A stretch of 20,013 nt of DNA from JBBIWA01 sp037439425. GTDB lineage: Bacteria > Acidobacteriota > Blastocatellia > RBC074. Where the stretch lies: the NCBI GenBank assembly GCA_037439425.1, contig JBBIWA010000091.1, positions 1 through 20,013 on the forward strand, read 5' to 3'. Both the position numbers and the translations under genes were made by a program. Position 1 is the stretch's first letter; every line of letters begins with the position of its first letter. The notes beneath the pieces are model-generated. The model saw only the letters and a program-made list of their open reading frames with translations, made no database searches and was not told where the DNA came from. Of this stretch, positions 7,211 to 14,140 are shown piece after piece.

Positions 7211-9058
7211 ATGGCCGAGGCAGCAGCAAGCATTCACGAGGAAGAACAATTAGGCAAACTCTACGATGTAGCAACAGCGCGCCGCTTGCTCCGCTACCTC
7301 TATCCCTATCGGCGATTGGTGATGGGGGCGCTAGCGCTGACGGTAGTGATCAACCTGGTGCGGCAACTCGGCCCGCTGCTGACTATGTGGGCGATCGATG
7401 ATTACATCAAACCTGCGGCGCTGGGCCGGCTCGATCTTGAGGTCGCTTTTCAGGGAATTGCGTTGCTTTCAGCTGCTTATCTCCTCTCACTCGCTGTGAC
7501 GCTGGGGATTGGTTACTTCCAGGATGTGTTGCTCAACACCATCGGGCAGCGCGTGATGTACGATCTGCGTGATCAGATCTTCCGCAAACTCCAGTCAATC
7601 GAGCTCGCTTATTATGATCGCAATCCGGTGGGACGGCTGATGACACGGCTGACGTCCGATGTTGACGCACTCAATGAGCTGTTCACCTCGGGCATCATCG
7701 AAGTACTCGGCGACATCGTACTCGTCGCTGGCGCGATGGGCATGATGTTTTACTACAGTTGGGAATTATCGCTGGTGTCGCTGACGGTCATCCCTTTGCT
7801 GATTGCAGCGACGGCCTGGTTCCGGCGCGGAGCGCGCGCAGGCTTTCGTCTGATACGCACCAAGCTCGCCCGGCTTAATGCCTTCACGCAGGAACATCTC
7901 TCAGGCGCGCAGACCGTTCAGCTTTTCAATCGCGAAGAGAAAGCGCTCGCCCAATTTGCTGAGATCAACGCTGAGTATCGGCAAGCCAATATTGACACGA
8001 TCTTCTACTATGCCGTCTTCTATCCGCTGGTAAATCTGATCTCGGCTATCGGCATCGCTTTGCTGGTCTGGTATGGTGGCGGGCTGGTGATTCAGCAGGC
8101 GCTTACCATTGGCGCGCTTGTAGCTTTCCTGCAATACACGCAGCGTTTGTGGCAGCCGATTCAGGATATCAGTGACAGATACAACGTGTTGCAGGCTGCG
8201 GTCGTCGCCAGCGAGCGCATCTTCAAGCTGCTCGATACTCCTGACCGGATCGTTTCGCCGGCGCGTCCGCAACTGCCTGCGCGCGGCGCGCGCGCACAAG
8301 GCCAGATCGAATTCCGTCATGTCTGGTTCGCCTACAAAGACCAAGATTGGGTGCTCAAGGATGTGTCGTTTGTTGTCGAGCCAGGCCAGTCAGTCGCGCT
8401 TGTCGGCCACACGGGATCGGGCAAGAGCACGATCACCAACTTGCTGATGCGCTTTTACGACCTTCAGCGCGGCGAGATTTTGCTCGACGGCTTAGACATT
8501 CGATTATGGGAGCTGCGGAAGCTGCGCGAAAACTTCGCCGTCGTCTTGCAGGATGTCTTTCTCTTTTCCGGCGATATAGCGAGCAACATTCGTCTGGGCA
8601 ATCAAGCAATCTCGGATGAGCGTATCGAATGGGCAGCGCGCGAAGTTCGCGCCAGCAGTTTTATCGAACGCTTGCCAGAGGGCTATGCGACCAGGGTGCG
8701 CGAACGGGGCGCTGGTTTCTCCGTTGGCCAAAAGCAACTGATCTCGTTTGCCCGCGCGCTGGCTTTTGATCCGCGCATCCTCGTTTTAGACGAAGCGACT
8801 TCAAGCATTGACACGGAGACCGAGCAGTTGATTCAGCAGGCTATCGGGCGCGTCATGGCTGGCCGCACTTCCATCATCATCGCGCATCGGCTTTCGACCA
8901 TCCAGCGTGTGGACCAGATCATCGTTCTGCACAAGGGCGAGGTCCGTGAGCTGGGCACACACCAGCAGTTGCTGCGCCAGCGTGGCATCTACTACAAGCT
9001 CTATCAGTTGCAATACAAAGAGCAAGCGCGTGAACTGAGTGAGATGTTGGGCGATTAA
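7211..9058 (+). CDS. ABC exporter half-transporter B (catalytic subunit, BmrD/TM288-like)
   Basis: A 615-residue partner of the preceding gene with the same layout: six-helix membrane domain (about 30-330) then ATPase domain. Walker A is GHTGSGKST (399-407); Walker B is ILVLDE with Asp527 and the catalytic Glu528 present; the H-loop is AHRLST. Its signature motif is FSVGQ (503-507) instead of LSGGQ. In a heterodimer this altered signature faces the partner's Walker site, which has Asp523, so one composite site is doubly degenerate, while this subunit's Glu528 with the partner's LSGGQ forms the working site. The ATG is preceded by GGAG and lies 11 bases after the first gene, so the two are co-translated. 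Confidence 0.94.
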   Translation: MAEAAASIHEEEQLGKLYDVATARRLLRYLYPYRRLVMGALALTVVINLVRQLGPLLTMWAIDDYIKPAALGRLDLEVAFQGIALLSAAYLLSLAVTLGIGYFQDVLLNTIGQRVMYDLRDQIFRKLQSIELAYYDRNPVGRLMTRLTSDVDALNELFTSGIIEVLGDIVLVAGAMGMMFYYSWELSLVSLTVIPLLIAATAWFRRGARAGFRLIRTKLARLNAFTQEHLSGAQTVQLFNREEKALAQFAEINAEYRQANIDTIFYYAVFYPLVNLISAIGIALLVWYGGGLVIQQALTIGALVAFLQYTQRLWQPIQDISDRYNVLQAAVVASERIFKLLDTPDRIVSPARPQLPARGARAQGQIEFRHVWFAYKDQDWVLKDVSFVVEPGQSVALVGHTGSGKSTITNLLMRFYDLQRGEILLDGLDIRLWELRKLRENFAVVLQDVFLFSGDIASNIRLGNQAISDERIEWAAREVRASSFIERLPEGYATRVRERGAGFSVGQKQLISFARALAFDPRILVLDEATSSIDTETEQLIQQAIGRVMAGRTSIIIAHRLSTIQRVDQIIVLHKGEVRELGTHQQLLRQRGIYYKLYQLQYKEQARELSEMLGD

Positions 9059-9201
9059 CACGAGTTTAGACAAAGAGCCGCACCGCCCTCTCGAGGGGGA
9101 AAGTCTGCGCGCCGCCGCTGATGCCGAATGTTCGCCCGCCTTTTCCACCATATCAACCAGGGTAAAATGACTACGTCCTCATTTGGTGTTTGGAGAAGGC
9201 A

Positions 9202-9471
9202 GTGTTTCAACGCATCCTGAAGCAAATGCGTGACAAGGTTCGTAGCCGTCAATATGTGATGACCTTGCACGCTGAAGAAGAAATGAGCGACGATTTTTGA
9301 TGTGGAACGTGGATTCTCACAGGCGAAATCGTAGAGCGCCAGAAAGATGTTCAAACAGGTGAGTGGAAGTACCTGGTCAAAGGTCAAACTGTAATAGGCG
9401 ATAGCATCATGGTAGTTGGTAAAATTGGTCTTACAGGCAAATTGGTCATCATTACGGTGTATCGTTTGTAG
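9202..9471 (+). pseudogene. DUF4258-type toxin gene disrupted by two compensating deletions
   Basis: From GTG at 9202 (GGAG 6 bases upstream) the frame reads RQYVMTLHAEEEMSDDF and then hits TGA at 9298-9300. The same frame resumes with ILTGEIVERQKD and runs to TAG at 9469-9471 (KLVIITVYRL). These are the two halves of a DUF4258-type protein, usually the toxin paired with a YgiT-like antitoxin. Between them another frame encodes FDVERG, the expected linker. An 11-base loss (where about four residues are missing after SDD) plus a 1-base loss just before ATT CTC explain this; together they remove 12 bases, so the ends are in frame but the middle is shifted and stopped. The protein is probably not made intact. 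Confidence 0.75.
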
Positions 9472-9483
9472 GGAGAAAACACT

Positions 9484-9711
9484 ATGGTTTGCGACATTTG
9501 TGGCAAAGAAGGTGTGCGCAAGCGCCAGGTGACCCGCAGTTATGGCAAAGGTGATAAACTGCTGGTGATTGAGAACATTCCGCTGATAAGTTGTCCCCAC
9601 TGCGGTGAGAGTTATTTTACGGCGGAAACATTGCATGAGATTGAGCGCATCAAACTTCATCGCCAGAGTTTTGCAAGGAAACGGCAGGTAGCTATAGCAG
9701 AGTTTGCATAA
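9484..9711 (+). CDS. YgiT-type (MqsA N-terminal-like) zinc-finger antitoxin
   Basis: A 75-residue protein with two CxxC knuckles, Cys3/Cys6 and Cys37/Cys40 (SCPHCGESYF), the YgiT-type zinc finger found in MqsA and in antitoxins paired with DUF4258 or MqsR-like toxins. The C-terminal helix, HEIERIKLHRQS, is typical of this branch. It lacks the C-terminal HTH of full MqsA, so it probably only neutralises the toxin or needs it for DNA binding. GGGAGA (9471-9476) precedes the ATG by 7 bases, and the gene starts 12 bases after the toxin frame. It is intact although the toxin is broken. An attC-like site begins 16 bases after its stop. Confidence 0.9.
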   Translation: MVCDICGKEGVRKRQVTRSYGKGDKLLVIENIPLISCPHCGESYFTAETLHEIERIKLHRQSFARKRQVAIAEFA

Positions 9712-9727
9712 TTCCCAAACAGCGGCG

Positions 9728-9799
9728 GGCTAACACGCGCTTGCACCTGACGCCGCTCCGTTGCGCTTCGCGGTGCAGGTAAAGCGTAGGTCGTTAGCC
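9728..9799 (+). repeat. Integron attC-like recombination site
   Basis: The outer boxes GGCTAAC (9728-9734) and GTTAGCC (9793-9799) are a perfect 7-bp inverted pair containing the invariant AAC/GTT of integron R boxes. Inside are CGCTT/AAGCG (9738-9742, 9782-9786) as the L-box pair, then ACCTG/CAGGT (9745-9749, 9776-9780) and CCGC/GCGG (9753-9756, 9770-9773) with unpaired bases between stems and a 13-nt loop. Length (72), bulges and box order match attC sites of gene cassettes. Its orientation fits a cassette whose ORFs are the toxin-antitoxin pair just upstream. One base per R box departs from the RYYYAAC/GTTRRRY consensus. No integrase gene is present. Confidence 0.7.
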
Positions 9800-9830
9800 A
9801 TCGCTTATGGTCTTTTGACAGGAAAGACGT

Positions 9831-9911
9831 ATGCCAACGAAGGGACAAGTCATAGCATTGCTCAAAGAAAACCAAGCCCAGCTTTCCGCCGAGTATGGTG
9901 TGAAGAGGAGC
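9831..9911 (+). pseudogene. N-terminal fragment of an MNT-type nucleotidyltransferase gene
   Basis: From ATG 9831 the frame begins MPTKGQVIALLKENQAQL and continues to AEYGVKR at about residue 27. This is the usual N-terminus of small minimal nucleotidyltransferases (MntA-like antitoxins of HEPN/MNT pairs), which continue with a catalytic GSFARG motif. Here the similarity ends after VKR. The downstream sequence is unrelated and runs into the repeat cluster, so the catalytic motif and Asp residues are gone. It lies just after the attC-like site, where the next cassette would be expected. Assignment rests on 27 residues. Confidence 0.55.
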
Positions 9912-9955
9912 TTGGAGTATAAACTGAACATCATTATCCCATCTAAATCGCTGTC

Positions 9956-10298
9956 GCCCACGTGCGCGGGCTCGTTTGATTGGGTGGTTGCTCGTTCCTG
10001 GGGTTGCACCCCAGGCTCTATGCTCTCGCCCGCGTGCGCGGGCTGAAAAAGGGCCCCAACAAATCACAGCAAGCTGTCGCCCGGTTGGCAGATCCGCAAT
10101 TCGCAATTCGCAATCCGCAATCCACAAGTGTCACCCCAGGCTATATGCTATCGCCCACGTGTGCGGGCGGGAGTCTCAAACCTGTAGGTACACCCCACAG
10201 CCCGCGAATGCGGGCGCTAGACTAAAGCCCAGCTTGGAGCGCGCAGCGCGTAACCTTGGTAGAGGATGGACAAATGATTCCTAGCCCGTGAAACGGGC
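9956..10298. repeat. Cluster of five GCCC...GGGC hairpin repeats
   Basis: Five short hairpins share a scaffold while varying inside: 9956-9971 (gcccACGTGCgcgggc), 10028-10043 (GCCCGCGTGCGCGGGC), 10153-10168, 10200-10215 (GCCCGCGAATGCGGGC) and 10284-10298 (GCCCGTGAAACGGGC). Two of them (10028 and 10153) follow a leader CACCCCAGGCTNTATGCTNT starting at 10007 and 10132. Reverse-oriented copies of that leader occur at 17908-17986. Spacing is irregular and the sequence between is not conserved, so this is a dispersed REP-like family, not CRISPR. The 3' part (10216-10260) holds a GCGCGCAGCGCGTAACC word typical of such repeats. Confidence 0.75.
10095..10122. repeat. Four tandem heptamers CGCAATT/CGCAATC
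   Basis: Units at 10095-10101, 10102-10108 (CGCAATT) and 10109-10115, 10116-10122 (CGCAATC). The reverse complement (GGATTGCG-type words) recurs at 17938-17950 next to the other copies of the dispersed repeat, so the heptamers travel with that family. They resemble the short tandem heptanucleotide repeats described in cyanobacteria. Confidence 0.75.
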
Positions 10299-10357
10299 GG
10301 CAGCCATTACTGCAACGGCCTGTGGCAAGAGCCTTCGCGCCAGATCCTATAATGCGG

Positions 10358-10448
10358 CTTGACCAACTTTAGAAAACCGCTATCTTCTCATCTATGCCTC
10401 ACACCTATGCAGATTCTGAGGGTACCTTGACCGACTTTAGAAAACTGC
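10358..10448. repeat. Pair of 23-bp direct repeats upstream of tRNA-Thr
   Basis: CTTGACCNACTTTAGAAAAC followed by NGC occurs at 10358-10380 and 10426-10448, 68 bases start to start, with two differences. No gene lies between or around them before the tRNA. The repeats contain a TTGACC word resembling a -35 box but without a matching -10. Confidence 0.7.
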
Positions 10449-10495
10449 ACCCCCCCTTTTTCTACCAAGTCCTGGTTGGCGCACCCGATTTCGGT

Positions 10496-10525
10496 TTGAC
10501 CGTTGCAGCGGGCCTATTGTAATAT
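10496..10525 (+). promoter_or_regulatory. Promoter of the tRNA-Thr gene
   Basis: TTGACC (10496-10501) and TAATAT (10520-10525) with an 18-base spacer, about 74 bases upstream of the tRNA 5' end. The leader contains a 6-bp hairpin, GCCTCT/AGAGGC (10526-10543), that would be removed with the 5' leader by RNase P. Confidence 0.55.
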
Positions 10526-10598
10526 GCCTCTGCGCTTAGAGGCCTCAGACGACCGGAAGTTGTGGTCGCTTGCGCACTCTCGCCTGGATTAAAGATCA

Positions 10599-10674
<76 letters not shown>

Positions 10675-10719
10675 TTCCAATTGCCTCTGTAGGTGGCTGA
10701 ATCTCAAGCTGAATCCCTT

Positions 10720-11004
10720 ATGTCGGAGATAGATCAGAAGAAGGTAGCAGCCGAGTGGGCAGCGCGCGGCTTCAGCTGTAGCCTATGGGTTGATCCGCCA
10801 GGGCGAAGGTGGGAAGACTTCTCTCACGCGAGAGACGAGATTGTGCTCGTTCTTGAGGGTGAGATGGAGTTCGAGATCGAGGGAAAAGTCTACCACCCCA
10901 AGATCGGTCAAGAGCTGATCATCCCGGCCGGGGCAGTGCACGCAGCCCGCAATATCGGCACCATCACAGCGCGCTGGTTATATGGATACAAAAAAGACCG
11001 GTAA
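10720..11004 (+). CDS. Small single-domain cupin protein
   Basis: A 94-residue cupin beginning MSEIDQKKVAAEWAARGFSC. The cupin barrel shows RWEDFSHARDEIVLVLEGEM (30-49), FEIEGKVYHPKIGQELIIPA (51-70) and PAGAVHAARN (69-78), with His36, Glu40 and His74 as likely metal-site residues. Small cupins like this bind metal or small ligands and range from isomerases to sensors; no reaction can be assigned. I chose ATG 10720 because the family N-terminus starts there; an in-frame GTG at 10693 would add nine residues. It follows the tRNA by 45 bases, and the DinB-family gene begins 24 bases after it, so those two are probably one transcript. Confidence 0.85.
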   Translation: MSEIDQKKVAAEWAARGFSCSLWVDPPGRRWEDFSHARDEIVLVLEGEMEFEIEGKVYHPKIGQELIIPAGAVHAARNIGTITARWLYGYKKDR

Positions 11005-11028
11005 GCGATCAGCAGGGAGAGAGAAAAG

Positions 11029-11535
11029 ATGAACGATACAGCCTTGCGAAAGAATCTGGTCGAATTGCTTCGGGGAGGAGAGGCTCACCTCACCGTCCAG
11101 AAGGCATTAGAGGGACTCAGCCCCAAGCTGCGTAACGTTCGTCCCGCAAGCGGCCTGCATTCAGTCTGGGAAGAGCTTGAACATATGCGCATTGCTCAGG
11201 AAGACATCTTGCGTTATACGCTTGATCCATCCTGGAGCTCGCCGCCGTGGCCGGACGGGTACTGGCCAGAGAGCTCTGAAGACTTGTCGGAAGAGGCGTG
11301 GCAGGCTACAGTCTCCGGATTCTTCTCTGATCTGGAAGAAGTAATCGAGCTGGCGCAGGACACCAGCTTGGAGCTTACAGCTGAAATCCCTCACGGTGAA
11401 GGGCGGACCTATTTGCGCCAACTTCTGCTGGTTGCGGATCATAACGCATATCATCTGGGGCAGCTCGTTCAAATCCGCAAGGCTCTAGGGGACTGGAAGG
11501 CCCTGGGCGAGATCAAAGAAACCTCTCTCTCGTGA
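11029..11535 (+). CDS. DinB-family putative metal-dependent protein
   Basis: A 168-residue four-helix-bundle protein of the DinB/YfiT superfamily. His52 (EELEHMRIAQ), His138 and His142 (VADHNAYHLGQL) form the characteristic metal-binding triad. Some family members are thiol transferases using mycothiol or bacillithiol; most are uncharacterised stress proteins. AGGGAGAG lies about 8 bases before the ATG, and the gene sits 24 bases after the cupin gene, suggesting translation from one message. It converges on the SUMF1-like gene. Confidence 0.88.
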   Translation: MNDTALRKNLVELLRGGEAHLTVQKALEGLSPKLRNVRPASGLHSVWEELEHMRIAQEDILRYTLDPSWSSPPWPDGYWPESSEDLSEEAWQATVSGFFSDLEEVIELAQDTSLELTAEIPHGEGRTYLRQLLLVADHNAYHLGQLVQIRKALGDWKALGEIKETSLS

Positions 11536-11619
11536 TTTCCATTGACCACTCAGCAGTGACTACAGGCCGAATGTTGTGATTCTTGTTGGGAAGCCCATAA
11601 ATCAAGGCCTAAGTCTGAA

Positions 11620-12639
11620 TCAAGGACTTTGTTTAGTCACTTTGGAGCGCAGTCCTTTAAGGTTGTCTTGCTCCTCCAGCGGGCGAACTACCCGAAAGCC
11701 GGCGAAAATAGCTTCGGTGTGCCACCAGATGCTTTGCGGGTCCTGCGGGTCGCGCAGGCTCCAATCCGGCTCTGAAGCGCGCCGCGCAGCGCAACGCAGT
11801 TTTGCTGCGTCATCATCCCATGAGCCGCCGCGCACCACGTGCGGATAGCGCCTTTCCGTCGGTAACAAAACCGGCAGCAGAGCGGGGACCCCTGGTTTGA
11901 ACTGTTTGTAGAAGTCCGCGTCGTAATGATCTAAGCACCACTCAGCCACATTGCCGTGCATATCGTATAAGCCCCAAGCATTCGGTTTCTTCATTCCCAC
12001 CGGATGCGGTCTGTTATCGGAGTTAGCCGCGTACCAGGCATACTCGCCCAACTTAGAAGGGTCGTTGCCAAAAGAGTAGGCTGTTTGGGACCCGGCCCGG
12101 CAGGCGTATTCCCACTCAGCTTCTGTGGGCAAGCGATAGTTCTTACCGGTCTTCGCCGATAACCAGCGACAATACTCCATCGCGGCGTGATGCGTGATGC
12201 TGATGACCGGCTGTTTGCCTTTGCCGAAGCCGAAAGATTCATCGGCGTAAGGCGGTGTGGGGCGCGTGAGCGCATCGGCAGCTTGAAGAGCTGCCTCGCT
12301 CGGCTGCGGTCTCTTTTCAAGCTGTTGGCCGAAGGCGAATTGATCGTATTCGTCCCAAGTCACTTCGGTCTTACCTATCCAGAAGGGACGAATCTGTACT
12401 TCGTGCTGCGGCCCTTCATCCTTGGCGCGGCCCGGCTCGTTTTCTGGGCTGCCCATCATGAAGGTTCCACCCGGGATCGGAATCATCTCGAATGTGACAT
12501 TAGTGCCTGGGATCTGCTCCACGTAGGCTTTCATCTCTGCCTTTGTCACTTGCGCCAGGCCTGGACTCGAGCGCCAGGGTACTGAGGCAAGAGCTGAGAG
12601 CGAGATGGCAATCACAGGATACAAAAGCTTTATCGACAT
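11620..12639 (-). CDS. Exported SUMF1/FGE-sulfatase-domain protein lacking the oxidase cysteine pair
   Basis: A 339-residue protein with a signal peptide (about 1-29, ending GLAQ) and a full formylglycine-generating-enzyme fold: FEMIPIPGGTFMMGS (50-64), HEVQIRPFWIGKTEVTWDEY (79-98), RLPTEAEWEYACRAG, GLYDMHGNVAEWC and RGGSWDDDAAKLRCAAR, ending GFRVVRP. True FGE oxidises a sulfatase Cys using two cysteines in the segment after GGS; here the first is replaced by the Asp run and only one Cys remains. It is therefore probably a binding or structural SUMF1 protein rather than a sulfatase activator, and no sulfatase gene is in the window. GGAG lies 6 bases before the ATG. It is divergent from apbE. 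Confidence 0.88.
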   Translation of the reverse strand: MSIKLLYPVIAISLSALASVPWRSSPGLAQVTKAEMKAYVEQIPGTNVTFEMIPIPGGTFMMGSPENEPGRAKDEGPQHEVQIRPFWIGKTEVTWDEYDQFAFGQQLEKRPQPSEAALQAADALTRPTPPYADESFGFGKGKQPVISITHHAAMEYCRWLSAKTGKNYRLPTEAEWEYACRAGSQTAYSFGNDPSKLGEYAWYAANSDNRPHPVGMKKPNAWGLYDMHGNVAEWCLDHYDADFYKQFKPGVPALLPVLLPTERRYPHVVRGGSWDDDAAKLRCAARRASEPDWSLRDPQDPQSIWWHTEAIFAGFRVVRPLEEQDNLKGLRSKVTKQSP

Positions 12640-12688
12640 AGCTGGCTCCTTGTAAAATTCTGCTTCGCCATTTCAACCGAGGTCGCGC

Positions 12689-13741
12689 ATGATTTCAATC
12701 CCCTACCGTGCGATAAGCAGTGTGATTGCGCTCGCCGCCATCGCCCACAGCTTAATTTTTAGCTCCGAGCCAGCTCGCTTCGAGTTCTGGGAGGCGCACA
12801 TGGGCACGCGCTTCAAGATCATTCTCTACGCGCCTGATGCAGAGACCGCAGCGCGTGCTTCACGGGCGGCGTTTGCGCGCATCGCGCAACTGGAGGCGAC
12901 AATGAGCGATTATCGCGAAAGCAGCGAGCTCGTGTCGCTCTGCCGTCAGGCTGGCAGTGGGCCAGTCAAAGTGAGCGAAGACCTGTTTCGCATCTTGACC
13001 ATCTCGCAAGAATGGGCCAGACGCACTGAGGGAGCTTTTGATGTGACGATTGGGCCGCTGGTGCAGTTGTGGCGCCGAGCACGCCGCACGCGCACGCTTC
13101 CCGAAGCGCAGCGCCTTCAACAGGCGCGCGCACTGACTGGCTATCAAAAATTGCATCTCGATGCGACGATGCGTTCGGTCAAACTCGATTTGCCGGGAAT
13201 GCAGTTGGACCTGGGCGGAATCGCGAAAGGATTTGCGGCTGATGAGGCCATCGCGGTCTTGCGACGACACGACATCCGGAGCGCGCTGGTGGCCGCAGGC
13301 GGAGACATTGTGGTGAGCGAGGCTCCACCCGCCACTGCAGGCTGGATTATCAGTATCGCGCAGCTTGAGTCCCCTGACCGGCCTTCGAGCCTCTCGCTCT
13401 CTCTTCGCCAGGCAGCCGTTTCGACTTCAGGTGATGCCGAGCAATACGTCGAAATCGGCAGTGTGCGTTACTCGCACATCGTTGATCCGCGAACCGGATT
13501 GGGAGTGACCGGGCGCAGCAGTGTGACGGTCGTAGCGCCTGAGGGGGCAATCTCTGATGCGCTGGCCACTGCCTTGAGCGTGCTCGGCCCGGAGCGTGGA
13601 CTGAAGTTGATTGATTCGCTGGAGACTGCGCACGAGAAGCTGGCTGCGCTCTTTATTCAAAGCAGTGGGCAAGGTCTGCGCTACTTTGAATCAAAGCGCT
13701 GGCGAGCTGTCCTGAAAGGTGAAGCGAAAGGGAGCCCATGA
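12689..13741 (+). CDS. apbE: FAD:protein FMN transferase ApbE
   Basis: A 350-residue periplasmic enzyme that attaches FMN from FAD to threonine of target flavoproteins (NqrB/C, RnfG-type). After an N-terminal signal/anchor (about 8-25) come MGTRFKI (38-44), FDVTIGPLVQLW (117-128), DLGGIAKGFAAD (174-185), AAGGD (202-206), SGD (247-249), HIVDPRTG (263-270) and DALATALSVLG (290-300). The DLGGIAKG and HIVDPRTG motifs, with the Asp290 region, build the FAD and Mg sites. GAGGT lies 5 bases before the ATG. No target flavoprotein or Rnf/Nqr gene is in the window. It shares a 49-base divergent intergenic region with the SUMF1-like gene. Confidence 0.94.
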   Translation: MISIPYRAISSVIALAAIAHSLIFSSEPARFEFWEAHMGTRFKIILYAPDAETAARASRAAFARIAQLEATMSDYRESSELVSLCRQAGSGPVKVSEDLFRILTISQEWARRTEGAFDVTIGPLVQLWRRARRTRTLPEAQRLQQARALTGYQKLHLDATMRSVKLDLPGMQLDLGGIAKGFAADEAIAVLRRHDIRSALVAAGGDIVVSEAPPATAGWIISIAQLESPDRPSSLSLSLRQAAVSTSGDAEQYVEIGSVRYSHIVDPRTGLGVTGRSSVTVVAPEGAISDALATALSVLGPERGLKLIDSLETAHEKLAALFIQSSGQGLRYFESKRWRAVLKGEAKGSP

Positions 13742-13849
13742 GACTTCCCCTGGCCCACCTGTAGGATTGAAGAAAAGGGCTCCAGACCTCGGGCCATTAA
13801 TCGGCTGCTGCGACTCAGTTAGACGGCGCGGGAAGCAGCAAAGCGCGCC

Positions 13850-14107
13850 TCAGGGCTTGCTTGAATCGTCAGAGTCTTCGAGTTCAATGATGTAGGCAGG
13901 CAGCCGTCCGGAGGCCATCAAGCAGAGCATGATGGCGACCAGAAGCAGTATGAGCGTCACGCCGAGCCAGCCAACGGTGCCGAGCTCCTCTTGCCCCGAA
14001 GCAGTGCCAAACGCTGCATACGTGATGATGCCCCAGATCAGCGCTAACATCGGCAGCAAGATCCACAGCACCCAGCGAGGCAGAAAGACTTTCATCTTCT
14101 TAACCAT
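13850..14107 (-). CDS. Small two-helix membrane protein
   Basis: An 85-residue protein of no recognised family with two transmembrane helices, about 11-34 (VLWILLPMLALIWGIITYAAF) and 44-66 (VGWLGVTLILLLVAIMLCLM), and an acidic C-terminal tail (ELEDSDDSS). I start it at ATG 14107 because GGAGG lies 5 bases before that codon; an upstream in-frame ATG at 14128 would place the Shine-Dalgarno inside the gene. It lies 33 bases downstream of the oxidoreductase gene on the same strand and may be its co-transcribed partner. Confidence 0.7.
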   Translation of the reverse strand: MVKKMKVFLPRWVLWILLPMLALIWGIITYAAFGTASGQEELGTVGWLGVTLILLLVAIMLCLMASGRLPAYIIELEDSDDSSKP

Positions 14108-14140
14108 AACGACCTCCCACGTGTCCATCTAACCTCGCCT

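Noticed and set aside
9298..9303. In-frame TGA followed by TGT in the toxin gene as a possible selenocysteine codon
   Set aside because: The sequence around it encodes the expected FDVERG linker in another frame, so deletions explain the stop. No selenocysteine-type context or redox family is involved.
9956..10298. CRISPR array
   Set aside because: Repeats are short self-complementary hairpins with irregular spacing, varying sequence and no cas genes.
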